The position numbers were made by a program, and so were the translations under genes. This document shows, in pieces, positions 1-11,723 of a stretch of DNA of 64,000 nt. This stretch comes from Hypomesus transpacificus (lineage: Eukaryota > Chordata > Actinopteri > Osmeriformes > Osmeridae). The notes beneath the pieces are model-generated. The model was not told where the DNA came from. It saw only the letters and a list, made by a program, of their open reading frames with translations, and did no database searches. How positions within the stretch are numbered: position 1 is the stretch's first letter; the number at the start of each line of letters is the position of its first letter. Location of the stretch: positions 6,105,847 to 6,169,846 of the forward strand of contig NC_061062.1 in assembly GCF_021917145.1 (NCBI RefSeq), written 5' to 3'.

Positions 1-2520
1 GCTGACCCTGCAGCTAAGGACAGAACACCTGCTGCACCTGCTGGAGCAGGGCCACCCACAGCAGGCCTGCCAGGTGAGAGGAGAGCACAGCTGGGGAGAG
101 ATGGCGGAAGGGCCATTGTCTGGTTCATATGGCTGTGTAGACTGCCCTTATGACCAATCAGAGCACAGCTTTTTCTAAAAACCTGCCCGGCAGCCAATCA
201 GTATGTGCCGTGAGAGCGTATTGTAAGAGACCGTGCTCCTGTGTCCAGCTCCTCGAGGGCCTGTCCGACACCCTGGGCCTGGAGGTGTGTGAGAGAGCCC
301 TGGACCGACGCCCCGGATTGGCTGCTGGTCACTTCCTGTCCGACTACCTGACGCTACACTTCCAGAGCCAAGTGTCCCCGGCCCGCCAGCGCCACATTCA
401 CGCCCTGCACCTGGGCTCCAAGGTCAGTCCTACGCTAACTCGGCACTACTGTAGTGCGTATTTTCAAAATATCGCGTCTTTCTCCGTCCGTAATCCGGAC
501 TCAAAAGTGAAGACAAATTCAAGTTTGTACATCTCTCGCCCTCCTCCATCTCCCCTTCCCCCTCCCCCATCTCTCACCCGATCTCTCTCTTTCCCCCCCC
601 CTCACCATCTTCCGCTTACCCTTCCATGTTCCCCATCTCTCTTCTTCCACCCTCCCTCACCATCTCTCCCCCCCTCACCCCCCCTCCAGGTGCTGCTGAC
701 CATGCCCCAGTCGGCCAGGCAGGACTACTTCCACCTGCTGGCGGAGCCCCTGCTCATGCTGGAGCAGCTGCTGATGAACCTGAAGGTGGACTGGGTCCAG
801 CTGGCGCTCCGCACCCTCCGCCCCCCTCTGCTGGGCCAGGAGGCGGGCCTGGGCCCCGCGGACGTGGACCGGCTCCTGGACCAGTACGCCTGCAAGGCTC
901 TGGACTTCCCCTACGCCCCCCGAGAGAGGTCACGCTCAGGTGAGGCCTGGCTAGGACCCTCCGTCTGTCATAGGACTAACACCAGGCTGAGAGAAGTCAC
1001 GCTCAGGCCTAGTACACTCTACCTGTTAATCTAGTACACTCTGCCTGTTAATCTAGTATACTCTGCCTGTTAGTCTACTGCACTAGATTATATTCTAGAT
1101 TAACAGATTAGCACTGTGATCTGTTAATCTAACTCGGTCATACAGGTGGATACAGGTGCAGTGTAAGCTACCGGTGCTATGATGATCCCCCTTCTCTGCC
1201 TTCTCTCAGACTCAGTCATCAGCCTGCAGGAGGCCATGTCCCAGTGTCCTGCCCTGGACAGCTGCCCCCCCTCCCCCCGGAGAGAGTCCCCCACCTCCTC
1301 CACAGGTGACATAGCACCACATACTGCTATCCACACAGCTTCTGTAGTTCCAACTCAGTACCTGAACATTTTGATACTATTTTATAACATTTGAAGATGA
1401 ATTTGTACATTGAGCATGTTCGTCCATTTTAATTGTATTTTAAACGTCTAAATATTGTGTACCATGTCGAATATCGGAAGATGGAAGATGTATTTTAGTA
1501 TTGTTTGTTTTGTACAATTTTGTACCATGGTATAGTATTTGAAATGTTTTAATAGGATTTCCACATGTTCTAGTATGTTCTGAAGTGTTACACAGTGCTG
1601 TGTTGCTCCGGGTGGGTTTCAGGCAGCACACCCATACACACGCCCTCCTCCTCCGACCGAGTCAAGGAGCAGGGCTCCGCCGGCAGGAGGCAGCGCTCCC
1701 CAGCCCAGTTCCAGCCCCCCGACAAGCCTCCCGCCCGCCGAGACTGGGTCCCCGACCCCCAGCAGCACGTCTGCATGGTGTGCCAGCGTGAGAGGTTCAC
1801 CATGGTGAGTCACCCGGGAGACGATGCCAGCCCCAAAACCAGAAAACCCCTGAGATCCAAGTGAATGGAGTTAACGTTGGAGTGTTCTTCCTTTCTTTCT
1901 CCCATTTCCCCTCCTATCTCTCCTCCCTCTCGTATTCCTCTTCCCTCTCCCCCTCCCTCCCTTCCTCCTCGTCAGTTTAACCGGCGGCACCATTGTCGCA
2001 GGTGTGGCCGCCTGGTGTGCCAGGCGTGCTCCGGGCGCAGGATGCCCGTGGAGGGGTGCACGGAGGAGGACGTGCGAGTGTGCGACCAGTGTTACTCCTT
2101 CTCCCACCCACAGTAGGTCCCCCTTCTCGCAGACCCGCTCAGATGTGCTAACGCCTTCATCCGGCCGGAGGCTTTTTATCCATAGCGTCTCACGGGGGGG
2201 GATTTGAACGTGATCTGCTGCCAGTTGCTCTACCACCCCTAAACTGTACCTCAAATGTGTGTCGCTTGTTGTGTGTTACGACTCCTGATTTTCTGTCGTT
2301 GCGTTTCTTCTCCCTAGTTTGGAGGAGGAGCTGGAGGAGGCTGAAGGTAAACGCTTCTTCTTCAAACCGGCGTCTGGTCAGGTTTTCTTTCCACATGGCA
2401 TGCTCTGTGACTCCTGAGGGTGTAACTGTTCTAACCCAGAGCAGAGGGTCACCTCTAATGATAAATCATGTGCTGAGTGCTTTAGAGACTCTCTCACACT
2501 CACCCTCACCCTCACTCTCA

Positions 2521-2577
<57 letters not shown>

Positions 2578-5500
2578 TCTTTCCCTTTCCCTCTGTCTCT
2601 CTGTCTCTCTGTCTCTCTCTCTCTTACTCTTTCCCTCTGTCTCTCTCTCTCCACCCCCCCCCCCCGTGGTGAAGCAGTAACAGGCAGCCCCGTGTCTCCA
2701 GAGGGGGGCGCCGAGGAGAGGCTGCAGCTGCCCGAGGTCCACCACAGAATGTTCCGCCTCAGCACCGACCCTGCAGAGAACCTGCAGCTGCATAGCGAGT
2801 TCTACTATGAGCAGGTCTGGTTCTACTAGGGTTCTACACTGAGAAGGTCTGGCTCTGAGACCAGGGCGTTGAGTTTGTCTGTCGCAGACTGACCATACTG
2901 TATTCACATTCAGTGTGTGTATTGTAAATCATACTGAAGCAGGTGGATCAAGCAAGTTAGCCATTGTCAATTCCTTGATGACATCACCAGACTGTCATGT
3001 CCTTGATGAATGACATCACCAGACTGACCTGGCCCGACTCATCCCTGTCTCTCCAACTTCCGGTCTCTCCCCCTATCCAACGTACTTCCCCCTCCCTCAT
3101 CCTCCACTCCCCCCTCCCCCCCTCCAGGCTCCCAGCGCGTCCCTGTGTGTGGCCATCCTCTCCCTCCACAGCGACCAGATGGCTTGCGGCCACCAGCTGA
3201 TCGCTCACTGCCGCTCCCTGTCCCGCCAGCTGACCAGCCCCGAGGTGGACGCCCGCCTGCTCACGGACATCATGCGCCAGCTGATCTTCAGCGCCAAGCT
3301 CATGTTCGTCACCGTGGGACGCAGCCAGGATCTGGCCCTCTGCGACAGGTGAGGACGGGTGACCACGTTCCGCCGGGCCACGTTCTGCCCCCCCCACCCC
3401 GTCGTCGTGTGGTTCCTGAGCTGTGTTCCTCTTGGGTGCAGCTACATCGGTAAAGTGGACGTGCTGAAGATCCTGGTGGCGGCGAACTACAAGGACATCC
3501 CCTCGCTGGACGACATCCTCGAGCCCTCCGCCGTCACGCGCCTGCGCAACCAGCTGCTGGAGGCTGAGCACTACCGGCTCGCTGTAGAGGTGTGTGTGTG
3601 CGTGTTATGTGTATTCACGCATGTTAGGTTGCGTCTGTATGTGGGTTTGCGTAGTCTGTAAATGCTCGAGTTTGTATGAAAGTCAAAGTCCTGCTTGTGT
3701 GCCCACTGTGAGAGCCCGCCCCCTCTCTGCTCCTGCAGGTGTCCACTAAGAGCGGCCTGGACCCTGGGGGCGTGTGGCACGCGTGGGGCATGGCCTCCCT
3801 GAAGGCTGGCCAGCTCTCCGGGGCCCGGGAGAAGTTCTCCCGCTGCCTGAAGGTGCCCGTGGACCGAAACCAGCTGACCCTGGGCGCCCGCCTGCTGCAG
3901 GACATCGTCCAGCACCTGGAGGCCACCGTGCGACCCGCTCTGACCATGGTACCTCACAGAACCACCTCCCTTTGACAGAAGTGGCGGAAATACCACGCAT
4001 CATTTGGCAATTCTTTTTTTTATTTGACATGATGCACTTAACCTTTGATCAGTTCACTTAACAGTGATTTTAAAAGTGCTTAGTTTGAACGGAACATGGG
4101 TGGTCCAGAGCAACCGTCTCGCTGCGATCCCCATCGTTCTACCCAGCCGCGTGTGGGATCATTTCAGCTTCCCGTGGGAAGACAGTGGCGTTTCTGTCCT
4201 CCCACGGGAACTGGTTACGTAAGTGACTGAAGGTCAGGGGTGACCTCAGCGGGGGGGGGAACTGGTTACGTAAGTGACTGAAGGTCAGGGGTGACCTCAG
4301 CGGGGGGGGGGGGGGGGGGGGAGCTTGGTGATCCAGGTCTCAGGACACTGCAGTCTTCAGAGGAGCTCTGTCTGTCGTGCCAGGACAGGCTAGCTCTCTG
4401 CCTCTCCGCTGGGACCGGGAGGCAGGGAAAGGGGAAAAGGAGATTCATGGCCTCGGGGCTTGAAAACCCAGCAGTGTTCCTGAGCAGCTTTCTTCTGGGC
4501 AGATAATGGATCGGCCCGTTCTTCAGTCGAGCCGCGTCACGGAGAGTTAGCTTTGTGTTCACCGACTTTGAGCGATCGTCCTCGGAGCCGTTCTCCTTTT
4601 TGGTCGAAAAAACAGAACAGCGAAAGGTCCTTTTGATGGACTGAGCTGATTTGCGGGAGGCTTATGTAACACCCCCCTGGGCATTCAGCTTCAGTCTGGG
4701 GTCTGGGGGGAGTCATGGTGGTTATTGTCTCTCCTTCTCCTTCTTTGTCTTTCAATTTCGACTAATCATGTGTTTTTGTGTGTGTCTGGGGGTGTTTGTC
4801 CTTGTGTTTGTGTGCGCTCCTGTCTCTTTGTGTGTGTGCGCACGTGTGTGGTTGTGCATGTGTGGGTGTGTGCTCGTGCGTGTGTCTCTGTGTGTGCTTG
4901 TGCATGTGTGCCCGTGCACGTGTGTGTGTGTGTGTGTGTGAGTGTGTGCTTGTGTTTGTGTGTGTGTGTGTCTCTGTGTGTGTGTGTCTCTGTGTGTGTG
5001 TGTGTGGGTGTGTGTGTGTGTGTGTGTGTGCGTCAGCCCCCCAGCGAGGACATCCTGGCGTCCCTGCGGGAGCTGGAGGAGGCTCTGGCTGAGCCGGGGC
5101 CCCTGGAGTGCCCAGAGAGCCCGTCCCAGCTCAGCCCCCTGCTGCAGGAGAGCCTGCACTACCTGCTGAGCTACGGCACCCACCTGGCCCTCATCAGCTT
5201 CTACATGCGCCACGGTCACATGAGGGAGGCCCTGGCTCACCTGCTCCTCAAGGTCACCACTCAGATCACATCCAGTTACATGTACACACTGCATCACTCT
5301 ATACTGATCATTCTATCCTTTTCAAATCTGATATGATAATACAATAATACAATTATTCATTTGTGTCATTCATAATTCAATTCAAAAATATGTTATATGT
5401 TTGTGTATTTTTCCCATCTGCTTGTTTAGTCTGTTGGGGACGTTTGAAATCAAGCATTTCAGTCCAAATGACTCTGCTGTGCGTGTGACCGTAACCCTGC

Positions 5501-8500
5501 GTGTGCGTGTGCGTGTGTGAGCAGCAGTGTCCAGAGGAGGTGTTCCTGGAGGGGATCCTGCAGCCCAGTCTGGAGCGCGGCCAGCTGGGGGCGCTGCAGG
5601 GCCTGCTGGAGGGGCTGGACCCGGGCCAGGAGGCGTGCGGACGCTACCTCATGGCCTCCTGCCAGCTGCTGCAGAGACGAGGGCACTTCCACACCCTGTA
5701 CCAGCTGCAGCAGTTCATGATGGTGGGTCTGCACCGCCCCTTTTGCACGGTCGATTCGCTTGTCGGACGCTTTCATCCAAAGCTGCGCCCTCTCTGCGCT
5801 TCCCTGTTGTGTGTCGAGGGTCCAGATGCTCACAATACTGAATGTCTCCCTATCCCCACTCCTCTCCCCACCTCCTCTCCCTACATCCCCTTCCTACATC
5901 CTCTCTCCCCACATCCTCTCCCTCTCTCCCTACATCCCCTTCCTACATCCTCTCTCCCCACATCCTCTCCCCACATCCTCTCCCTACATCCTCTCCCTAC
6001 ATCCCCTTCCTACATCCTCTCCCCCTCTCTCCCCACATCCTCTCCCTCTCTCCCTACATCCTCTCCCCCTCTCTCCCCACATCCTCTCCCTACATCCTCT
6101 CCCTTTCTCCCCACATCCTCTCCCTCTCTCCCTACATCCTCTCCCCCTCTCTCCCCACATCCTCTCCCCACATCCTCTCCCTTTCTCCCCACATCCTCTC
6201 CCTCTCTCCCCACATCCTCTCCCTCTCTCCCTACATCCTCTCCCTACATCCTCTCTCTCCACCTCCTCTCCCTCTCTCCCCACATCCTCTCCCCCTCTTT
6301 CCCCACATCCTCTCCCCCTCTTTCCCCACATCTCTCCCCACATTCTCTCCCCACATCCTCCCCCTCTCTCCCCACATCCTCTCCCCATCTCTCCCCACAT
6401 CCTCTCCCTCTTTCCCCTAATGTCTCCCCCCCCCTCGGCAGGACCACGTGCGGGCAGCCATGACGTGTATCTGCTTCTTCACCCGTGGGGCCCAGTCCTA
6501 CCTGCAGCTGGGCGAGCAGCAGCGCTGGCTGGTCCGGGCCAAGGAGCACCTGAAGACCTTCCTGCAGGAGCAGCAGGCCCGCGGGGCCGGCCGCAGGAAG
6601 TCCACCCTCAACTCCTTCAGGAAGAAGATGTCCTCCAGCGACGTGTCCAGGTGAGGGGGGGGATGCATCACTGCATTTCTCTGTGAGAGGGAGAAGGAAG
6701 GAACGTGAGAACAACAGAAGGAGGGAGGGAGAGTGAGATGGAGGGAGGGAGGAAGAGAGACAGATATTACATTTACCTTCATTCATTTAGCAGACGCTTT
6801 TATCCAAAGCGACTTCCACGAACGAGCTTTACCAAAGTGCATAGGTCAGTGATCATAACCAACGAGATAGCCCCAAAAACATTGTGGGTAGCCAAAACAT
6901 GAAGCGTACATTGTGAAAAGCAAATATGTGCCAATGGGGAGAACCGTAAGAGCATGTAGTTAAACAAGTTACAATTAAACAACATGAACCTCAAAAGTGC
7001 AAGAGTGCACCTGTAGAAAAGCAAGTAACAATAATAGAAATCAAAGCGAGTACAAGAGGTTAAATCAGTTACAACTAACCAACAAGAGCAACAAGTCCCT
7101 CAATAAGAGTCATTGTGTTCCTGGAAGAAACTAACATCAGAGAGAGTGAGTGAAAGGGAGGGAGTAGGGTTGGTTGGAATGAACACCCCAGAAAACTCTA
7201 CACAGATGCACGCCAGATTCAAGTCGTTTGTGTGGGCTTCTGCTTCAGACACATGAACACCATTGAGCTCCAGCTGGAGGTGACCAGGTTCCTGCACCGC
7301 TGTGAGAACGCGTCCCAGACCGCTGCCCTCCAGGCCGGCGCCTCCGCCAGCCCCCCCGGGGCCCCATCCACCCTGTTTGGAGGCAGCACCATGAAGATTG
7401 ACGTGGCCTGCAAGGTTGGCTGGAGGCTCTTCACATTTACAATTGACATTGGATCCACTTTAGCCGATGTTTTTAATTCCAAGCGATGTTCAAATGGCCA
7501 ATTTGCACATTTACATTACATTCACACAATATAGTAACTACAGAAGATTAGGGATTCGAAGTGCATAGTTCTAACAGTATTTCGGTCGTTAGAGCCAAGG
7601 AATGGTCTGTATTTACCACACAATTTTAGATGATAGACTTCACCTGTCGTGAACTCTCAAGTTTGTGGCAAAACATGTGAACACACAGTTTGACATTCAA
7701 TAAACATATATTTATTTAAATTACACATTAATTGTTGCTGCAGGTGATGCTTGGTGGGAAGAATATCGAGGAAGGATTCGGCATTGCATACAGAGTCATA
7801 CAGGTACAGAACCCTGCCCTGGTTTGTTGGACACTATCTTCCTTCCCTCTCCTTGCTTCCTGTCATCTGCCTCACTTCCTGTCCTCTCCCCACTTCCTGT
7901 TCACCCCTCACTTCCTGTTTACGTCTCACTCCTGTCCTCTCCCCACTTCTTGTCCAAATCTCACTTCCTGTCCTTTCCCCCTCTACCTGTGACATCTCCA
8001 GGACTTCCAGCTGGATGCGCTTGCGGTGTACGTGCGTGCGGGCCAGAGGCTGGTGCGCCAGCGACAGTACGGGGCAGTGCGACAGCTGCTGAAGTGCGTC
8101 GGGGAGTCGGGCACGGCCACCAAGAGCGACTGTGACGCCATCGTGCTGGGTTGTGTCTCCATCGCCAACAAGGGGCCCACAGACGTGAGTCTCCGCTCTC
8201 CTCGTCCTCCCGCTACAGCATCTCGGAGGGATCGTTGTTCTGATCACGTTTGTTTCCCCCCCCCCTCCTTCATTAAGGCTAAAGAGTTGGAAAGTCTCAT
8301 TCTGGAAACGAAAAGCCCAGAGAACAAGGTATGCCCTCCGGTCGATCCGTTTTCTTGCAAAACCTCATTTTCCATCGCATCATTTTCCGTGTAACCCATT
8401 TCACCTCTGACCAAAGCCACACACGCCTAAAGACAAACAGATGAACATAGAAAGTGCTGCTGGAAAACAATCCCCCCTCTGAAATCCCCCAGTCAGAATC

Positions 8501-8793
8501 CACAATTTCCCCATAGTAATGAATTAGGCGCCTATAACACATCTGTTTATCTATGCCTATGTCCACCCCCTTTCCCCCAGATCAAGGCCTACCTGCAGTG
8601 CAGTAAGCTGCGCTCCGCCTACCTGCAGGCGGTGAAGCTGGAGGCGTCGCGGGCCAGCCCCCTGGTGCAGGAGGTTCTCCAGGCCTCGGAGGGTGCCGGA
8701 GACTCCGTCATGCAGGGCATCTGTTGCCAGTGGCTGGCGGAACACCAGGACAAGACCCCCAAGCAGCGGCCTAGCCGGCCCAACGCCAGGTAA
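1..8793 (+). CDS. zfyve26: zfyve26 (spastizin / FYVE-CENT), C-terminal part
   Basis: Large PI3P-binding protein that acts with spatacsin and AP-5 in lysosome/autophagosome recycling and in cytokinesis (family knowledge). Exons: 1-73 (partial), 249-422, 690-939, 1210-1305, 1623-1804, 1976-2112, 2318-2346, 2678-2814, 3128-3348, 3442-3589, 3739-3948, 5037-5252, 5525-5722, 6442-6650, 7249-7414, 7744-7803, 8002-8184, 8278-8328, 8581-8793 (TAA). All phases join, giving 983 residues, about 39% of the roughly 2,540-aa human protein. The FYVE zinc finger spans exons 5-6 (1741-2100) and has the WxxD-type motif WVPD, the basic patch RRHHCRRCG, paired CxxC ligands and RVCDQC, so PI3P binding looks intact. 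Downstream blocks such as [31 protein letters not shown] and DVACKVMLGGKN match my memory of human ZFYVE26. Two acceptors are NAG-NAG ambiguous (2675/2678 and 5522/5525). The N-terminal half lies left of the window. Confidence 0.96.
1741..2100 (+). other. zfyve26: FYVE zinc-finger coding segment of zfyve26
   Basis: The domain is split by the intron at 1805-1975. The upstream exon supplies the acidic/aromatic WVPD motif and the first CxxC pair (CMVC). The downstream exon supplies [15 protein letters not shown], a second cysteine cluster, and RVCDQCY. All eight zinc ligands expected of a FYVE finger can be counted, and the R(R/K)HHCR signature that contacts phosphatidylinositol 3-phosphate is complete. 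Confidence 0.93.
2517..2660. repeat. (TC)n microsatellite in zfyve26 intron
   Basis: Nearly pure CT dinucleotides with TGTCTCTC interruptions, followed by a C-run. The tract forms the polypyrimidine stretch upstream of the exon that begins at 2675/2678. Confidence 0.9.
4209..4320. repeat. 51-bp direct duplication ending in a poly-G run
   Basis: A unit beginning AACTGGTTACGTAAGTGACT occurs at 4209 and again 51 bp later at 4260. The first copy ends in about 9 G and the second in an 18-G run. It lies in the long zfyve26 intron 3949-5036, which otherwise holds no coding signal. Confidence 0.85.
4770..5033. repeat. (TG)n microsatellite abutting a zfyve26 acceptor
   Basis: About 260 bp of interrupted TG repeats run up to the CAG at 5034-5036 that starts the exon 5037-5252. 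A conventional polypyrimidine tract is absent. Confidence 0.9.
5840..6425. repeat. Polypyrimidine minisatellite in zfyve26 intron
   Basis: About 585 bp of short degenerate units (CCCTACATCCTCTC, CCCCACATCCTCTC and similar) fill most of the 719-bp intron between the exons ending at 5722 and starting at 6442. The plus strand is almost free of G. Long open frames through it on both strands are products of the repeat, not genes. Confidence 0.92.
6775..7095. repeat. Dispersed repeat with SINE-type end in zfyve26 intron
   Basis: It starts with the reversed tail motif TTTAGCAGACGCTTTTATCC at 6787 and continues as A-rich sequence (GTGCATAGGTCAGTGATCAT, AGCCCCAAAAACATTG). The same tail motif recurs at 18477, 48780, 63417 and 63770. 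It fills most of the 598-bp intron 6651-7248. The family assignment is uncertain. Confidence 0.55.
7440..7700. repeat. Dispersed repeat sharing a block with 48840 and 63340
   Basis: The segment around 7550-7610 (GAAGTGCATAGTTCTAACAG, then a GCCAAGGAATGG block) is repeated at 48858-48905 on the same strand and near 63330-63365 on the opposite strand. Three copies in 64 kb indicate an interspersed element. This copy lies in the zfyve26 intron 7415-7743. Confidence 0.6.
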
Positions 8794-11440
8794 CGCCGTG
8801 GCGGAGACTGCTGGTCGAACCAGGAGGAACCAGGTGGAACCTGATGGGATCAGGGGAAACTGACGCGTGCACATACCATACAGCAGCTTTAGAAGTGCCC
8901 TGGGGGGGGGGGGTCTCCTTGGAGGGTCTGTGCTGGGGAGGGTTCCTCACTCTGGCTGAGACAGGCCATGTGTCTCTCTCTCCTGGTGAAGTGGCTGAGT
9001 GCTGACTGGGCCCAGGGACCCTGGCTCTCCACACCCACTTGCTGGCCCTTCTGTAGACTGTTTGAACTGCACAGAACCGTACATGTCGGACGGGCCCATT
9101 GCAGGCTGACTGTGGAACTGTGTTTTCTGTTCTACCTCAGCGAAAAGGGATTCCTGTCAGTAACCGCGAAGCCTCTTAATATACTGTTTGAAACTTGGTA
9201 CAACGTTTAACCCTTTTGTCTGTCTTTAGCTTCCTGTGTGTCGGTCAGTTACACATATTATGGACTGCCAGGTTAGAGAAATTAAGAATTTTTCTGTTGA
9301 TAGGGAGAATTTATATGAATCCTCAGGCCTTTTGAGGGTTGGATGTGAGTGAGACGAATGGTTTCTGTTTGACATAATGGAAGTGTTACTGTTTACTGTT
9401 GAGCTTTACCTGCCAAAACGTCTGCCCCTTTACACCAGTCTACCCTCTACATCATCCAGTCCCTCTACACTGGTCAGTCTACCCCTCCAGCCCCTCTATA
9501 CCAGTCAGTCTACCCTCTACATCATCCAGCCCTTCTATACCAGTCAGTCTACCCTCTACATCATCCAGCCCCTCTATACCAGTCAGTCTACCTCTACATC
9601 ATCCAGCCCCTCTATACCAGTCAGTCTACCCTCTACATCATCCAGCCCCTCTATACCAGTCAGTCTACCCTCTACATCATCCAGCCCCTCTATACCAGTC
9701 AGTCTACCCTCTACATCATCCAGCCCCTCTATACCAGTCAGTCTACCCTCTACATCATCCAGCCCCTCTATACCAGTCAGTCTACCCTCTACATCATCCA
9801 GCCCCTCTATACCAGTCAGTATACCCTCGAAAGGGAAACTAGAAAACTCCATGGACATTTAGCACAAGGAGGAGGACCTTTTCCATAGAGAAAATCAAGC
9901 ATTTACAAGCAAAGAGTTGGATACAGAAAAAGGGATCTGACTATCAGGAGGTATCAGATATCTAGAGGTCATCAGACTGTATGCACATGATGAAGCCCCG
10001 CTGAGACTCGTCCATGGTCAGTATTATCAGTTGCGTGATGCCACGTCTGTGTGGCGTTTGGATGTTACGAGAGTTCTGGTGTTTCAGCTTATGTGGATGT
10101 TCTTTGTGTTTTGATACGGTGGCTCAGCCTCCCCTTCAGATCAATGGTGCCATCATGTGTACAGTACGTTGCTCTGGACTCGCCCATTGTGTTGCCTTGA
10201 AACAATCAACGAAGATGTCAAAAAGGGATTACATACCTCCGTATTCTAACCATGGTCAATTTAACAACATGCATACTTGTCGTGTTTTTATCTGTCTGCG
10301 TATCCATTTTCTTTTCTTTTTTACAACATTGCACATTGTTTCACTACCTATCTTCACCCAGAATGGCACTTGGCATGTTTCTTCTCAAGTAAAATCATCT
10401 GTCGTCTTGTAGCGTGTCACCCCTTGTTCCTGGAGCCTTTGTGTCAAGCTGAACTGGAGGTGTCAGTTTGCTGTGGATCTTAATCTGTTTGCAAGCAGAG
10501 CCTTATACAGTCTCTGAACCAGGGATGTTTTGTGACCACTAAAGGATGATCGCCAGCCAGTCTCTCATGCACTCTTAACCTAACCTGACCCCTGAGCTGC
10601 TGTTAAATCACTGCCGCACTTTATAATGCTGATACTAGCACACCAGATCCACAGTCTCAAGTCTGAGTCTCACCAGTAAAGACACTATTTGGATAGCTTT
10701 AAAGTTTTCACTTGTTAGGTCAAATGGTCCTTGTTTTGAATTTGGCTATTTCCCATAAGATAACCTTACAATTTACAGGGAACAGGATTAAATCTGCTTG
10801 CATAAAATAGATGTTGACTGTTAGTTTTACTGAATACAGTCGTTAAATTAATAAGACATGTAAACTAAACTGTTAAAATATTAAAATAACTGTTTCACAG
10901 TCGCCATGTTAGATTTATTAATCCACTAATAAAATATGGATTGTGTGCAGCGATATATGTTGTTTGTCATGTTTTTATCTTATTAGTTTGAGAGAACAAT
11001 ATTGTTAACCTTTTTAATAATATTGTTTTTATTTACATCATATGTAAACATTCAACTCTTAACATGAATGCAAATAGTTAAAGGCATGTTTCACATCTGT
11101 ATAAAAGACATCAGGTACTGTAAAACCCTGGCAGCTTAGCATGAAGTGAAGGCTTGAGAATAAAACACAAAGCAAGAAGAACAGGAAAACTGGACCACCA
11201 AGCTTGGAATGGTCCAGAGAAATCTAATATATATATATATATATATATATTAAAATAAAATGAAACTTCGGAAAGGAGGTTGTTGATAGACCCTGGCTCG
11301 ACCTTTCACAGTATCGTACAGTGTTACCAGACTGTCCATCCATAGGTAGCTGTAGTTAAAGGTAAGGTATATCAATACATGAAATTATGAAAATGCTAAA
11401 TACACAACCGAATAGAACAAAAAGAAGTACTGCTTTCAGA
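8794..11440. other. zfyve26 3' UTR and zfyve26/rdh tail-to-tail spacer
   Basis: No protein-coding gene is visible. The first part should be zfyve26 3' UTR. Candidate plus-strand polyadenylation signals (AATAAA) are at 10928-10933 and 11159-11164. For the opposing rdh gene a reversed signal (TTTATT) is at 11028-11033, so the two 3' ends may overlap. The stretch contains the 39-bp satellite at 9430-9825 and an (AT)n run at 11227-11250. Confidence 0.6.
9430..9825. repeat. 39-bp tandem repeat, about ten copies
   Basis: Units of the form CCTCTATACCAGTCAGTCTA followed by CCCTCTACATCATCCAGCC, with the later copies nearly identical and the first two more diverged. The 39-bp period is a multiple of three, so it produces spurious long open frames on both strands. 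It lies about 640 bp past the zfyve26 stop codon. Confidence 0.93.
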
Positions 11441-11692
11441 ACTGAGATGGTAGATATCTGCCCTCCGAACTGAGATGGTAGATATCTGCCCTCAGGACTG
11501 AGATGGTAGATATCTGCCCTCAGGACTGAGATGGTAGATATCTGCCCTCAGAACTGAGATGGTAGATATCTGCCCTCAGGACTGAGATGGTAGATATCTG
11601 CCCTCAGGACTGAGATGGTAGATATCTGCCCTCCCAACTGAGATGGTAGATATCTGCCCTCAGGACTGAGATGGTAGATATCTGCCCTCAGG
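11441..11692. repeat. 28-bp tandem repeat, nine full copies
   Basis: Unit ACTGAGATGGTAGATATCTG plus CCCTCAGG, starting every 28 bp from 11441 to 11665 and ending in a partial copy at 11693. Each unit contains the palindrome AGATATCT. The array ends about 30 bp from the rdh stop codon, so it lies in the 3' UTR of that minus-strand gene. Confidence 0.95.
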
Positions 11693-11723
11693 ACTGAGAC
11701 AGGAACATGTGCTCCAGGCTGGC

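Noticed and set aside
5501-6686. Several long Ser/Pro/His-rich frames on both strands
   Set aside because: Generated by the CCCTACATCCTCTC minisatellite; the flanking zfyve26 exons splice around it.
9377-9862. 161-codon frame with repeated SSPSIPVSLPST
   Set aside because: The 39-bp satellite is a multiple of three and stays open by periodicity. No homology, and it lies in the 3' UTR.
11441-11692. CRISPR-like regular array
   Set aside because: Units are contiguous 28-bp repeats with no unique spacers. It is a eukaryotic minisatellite.
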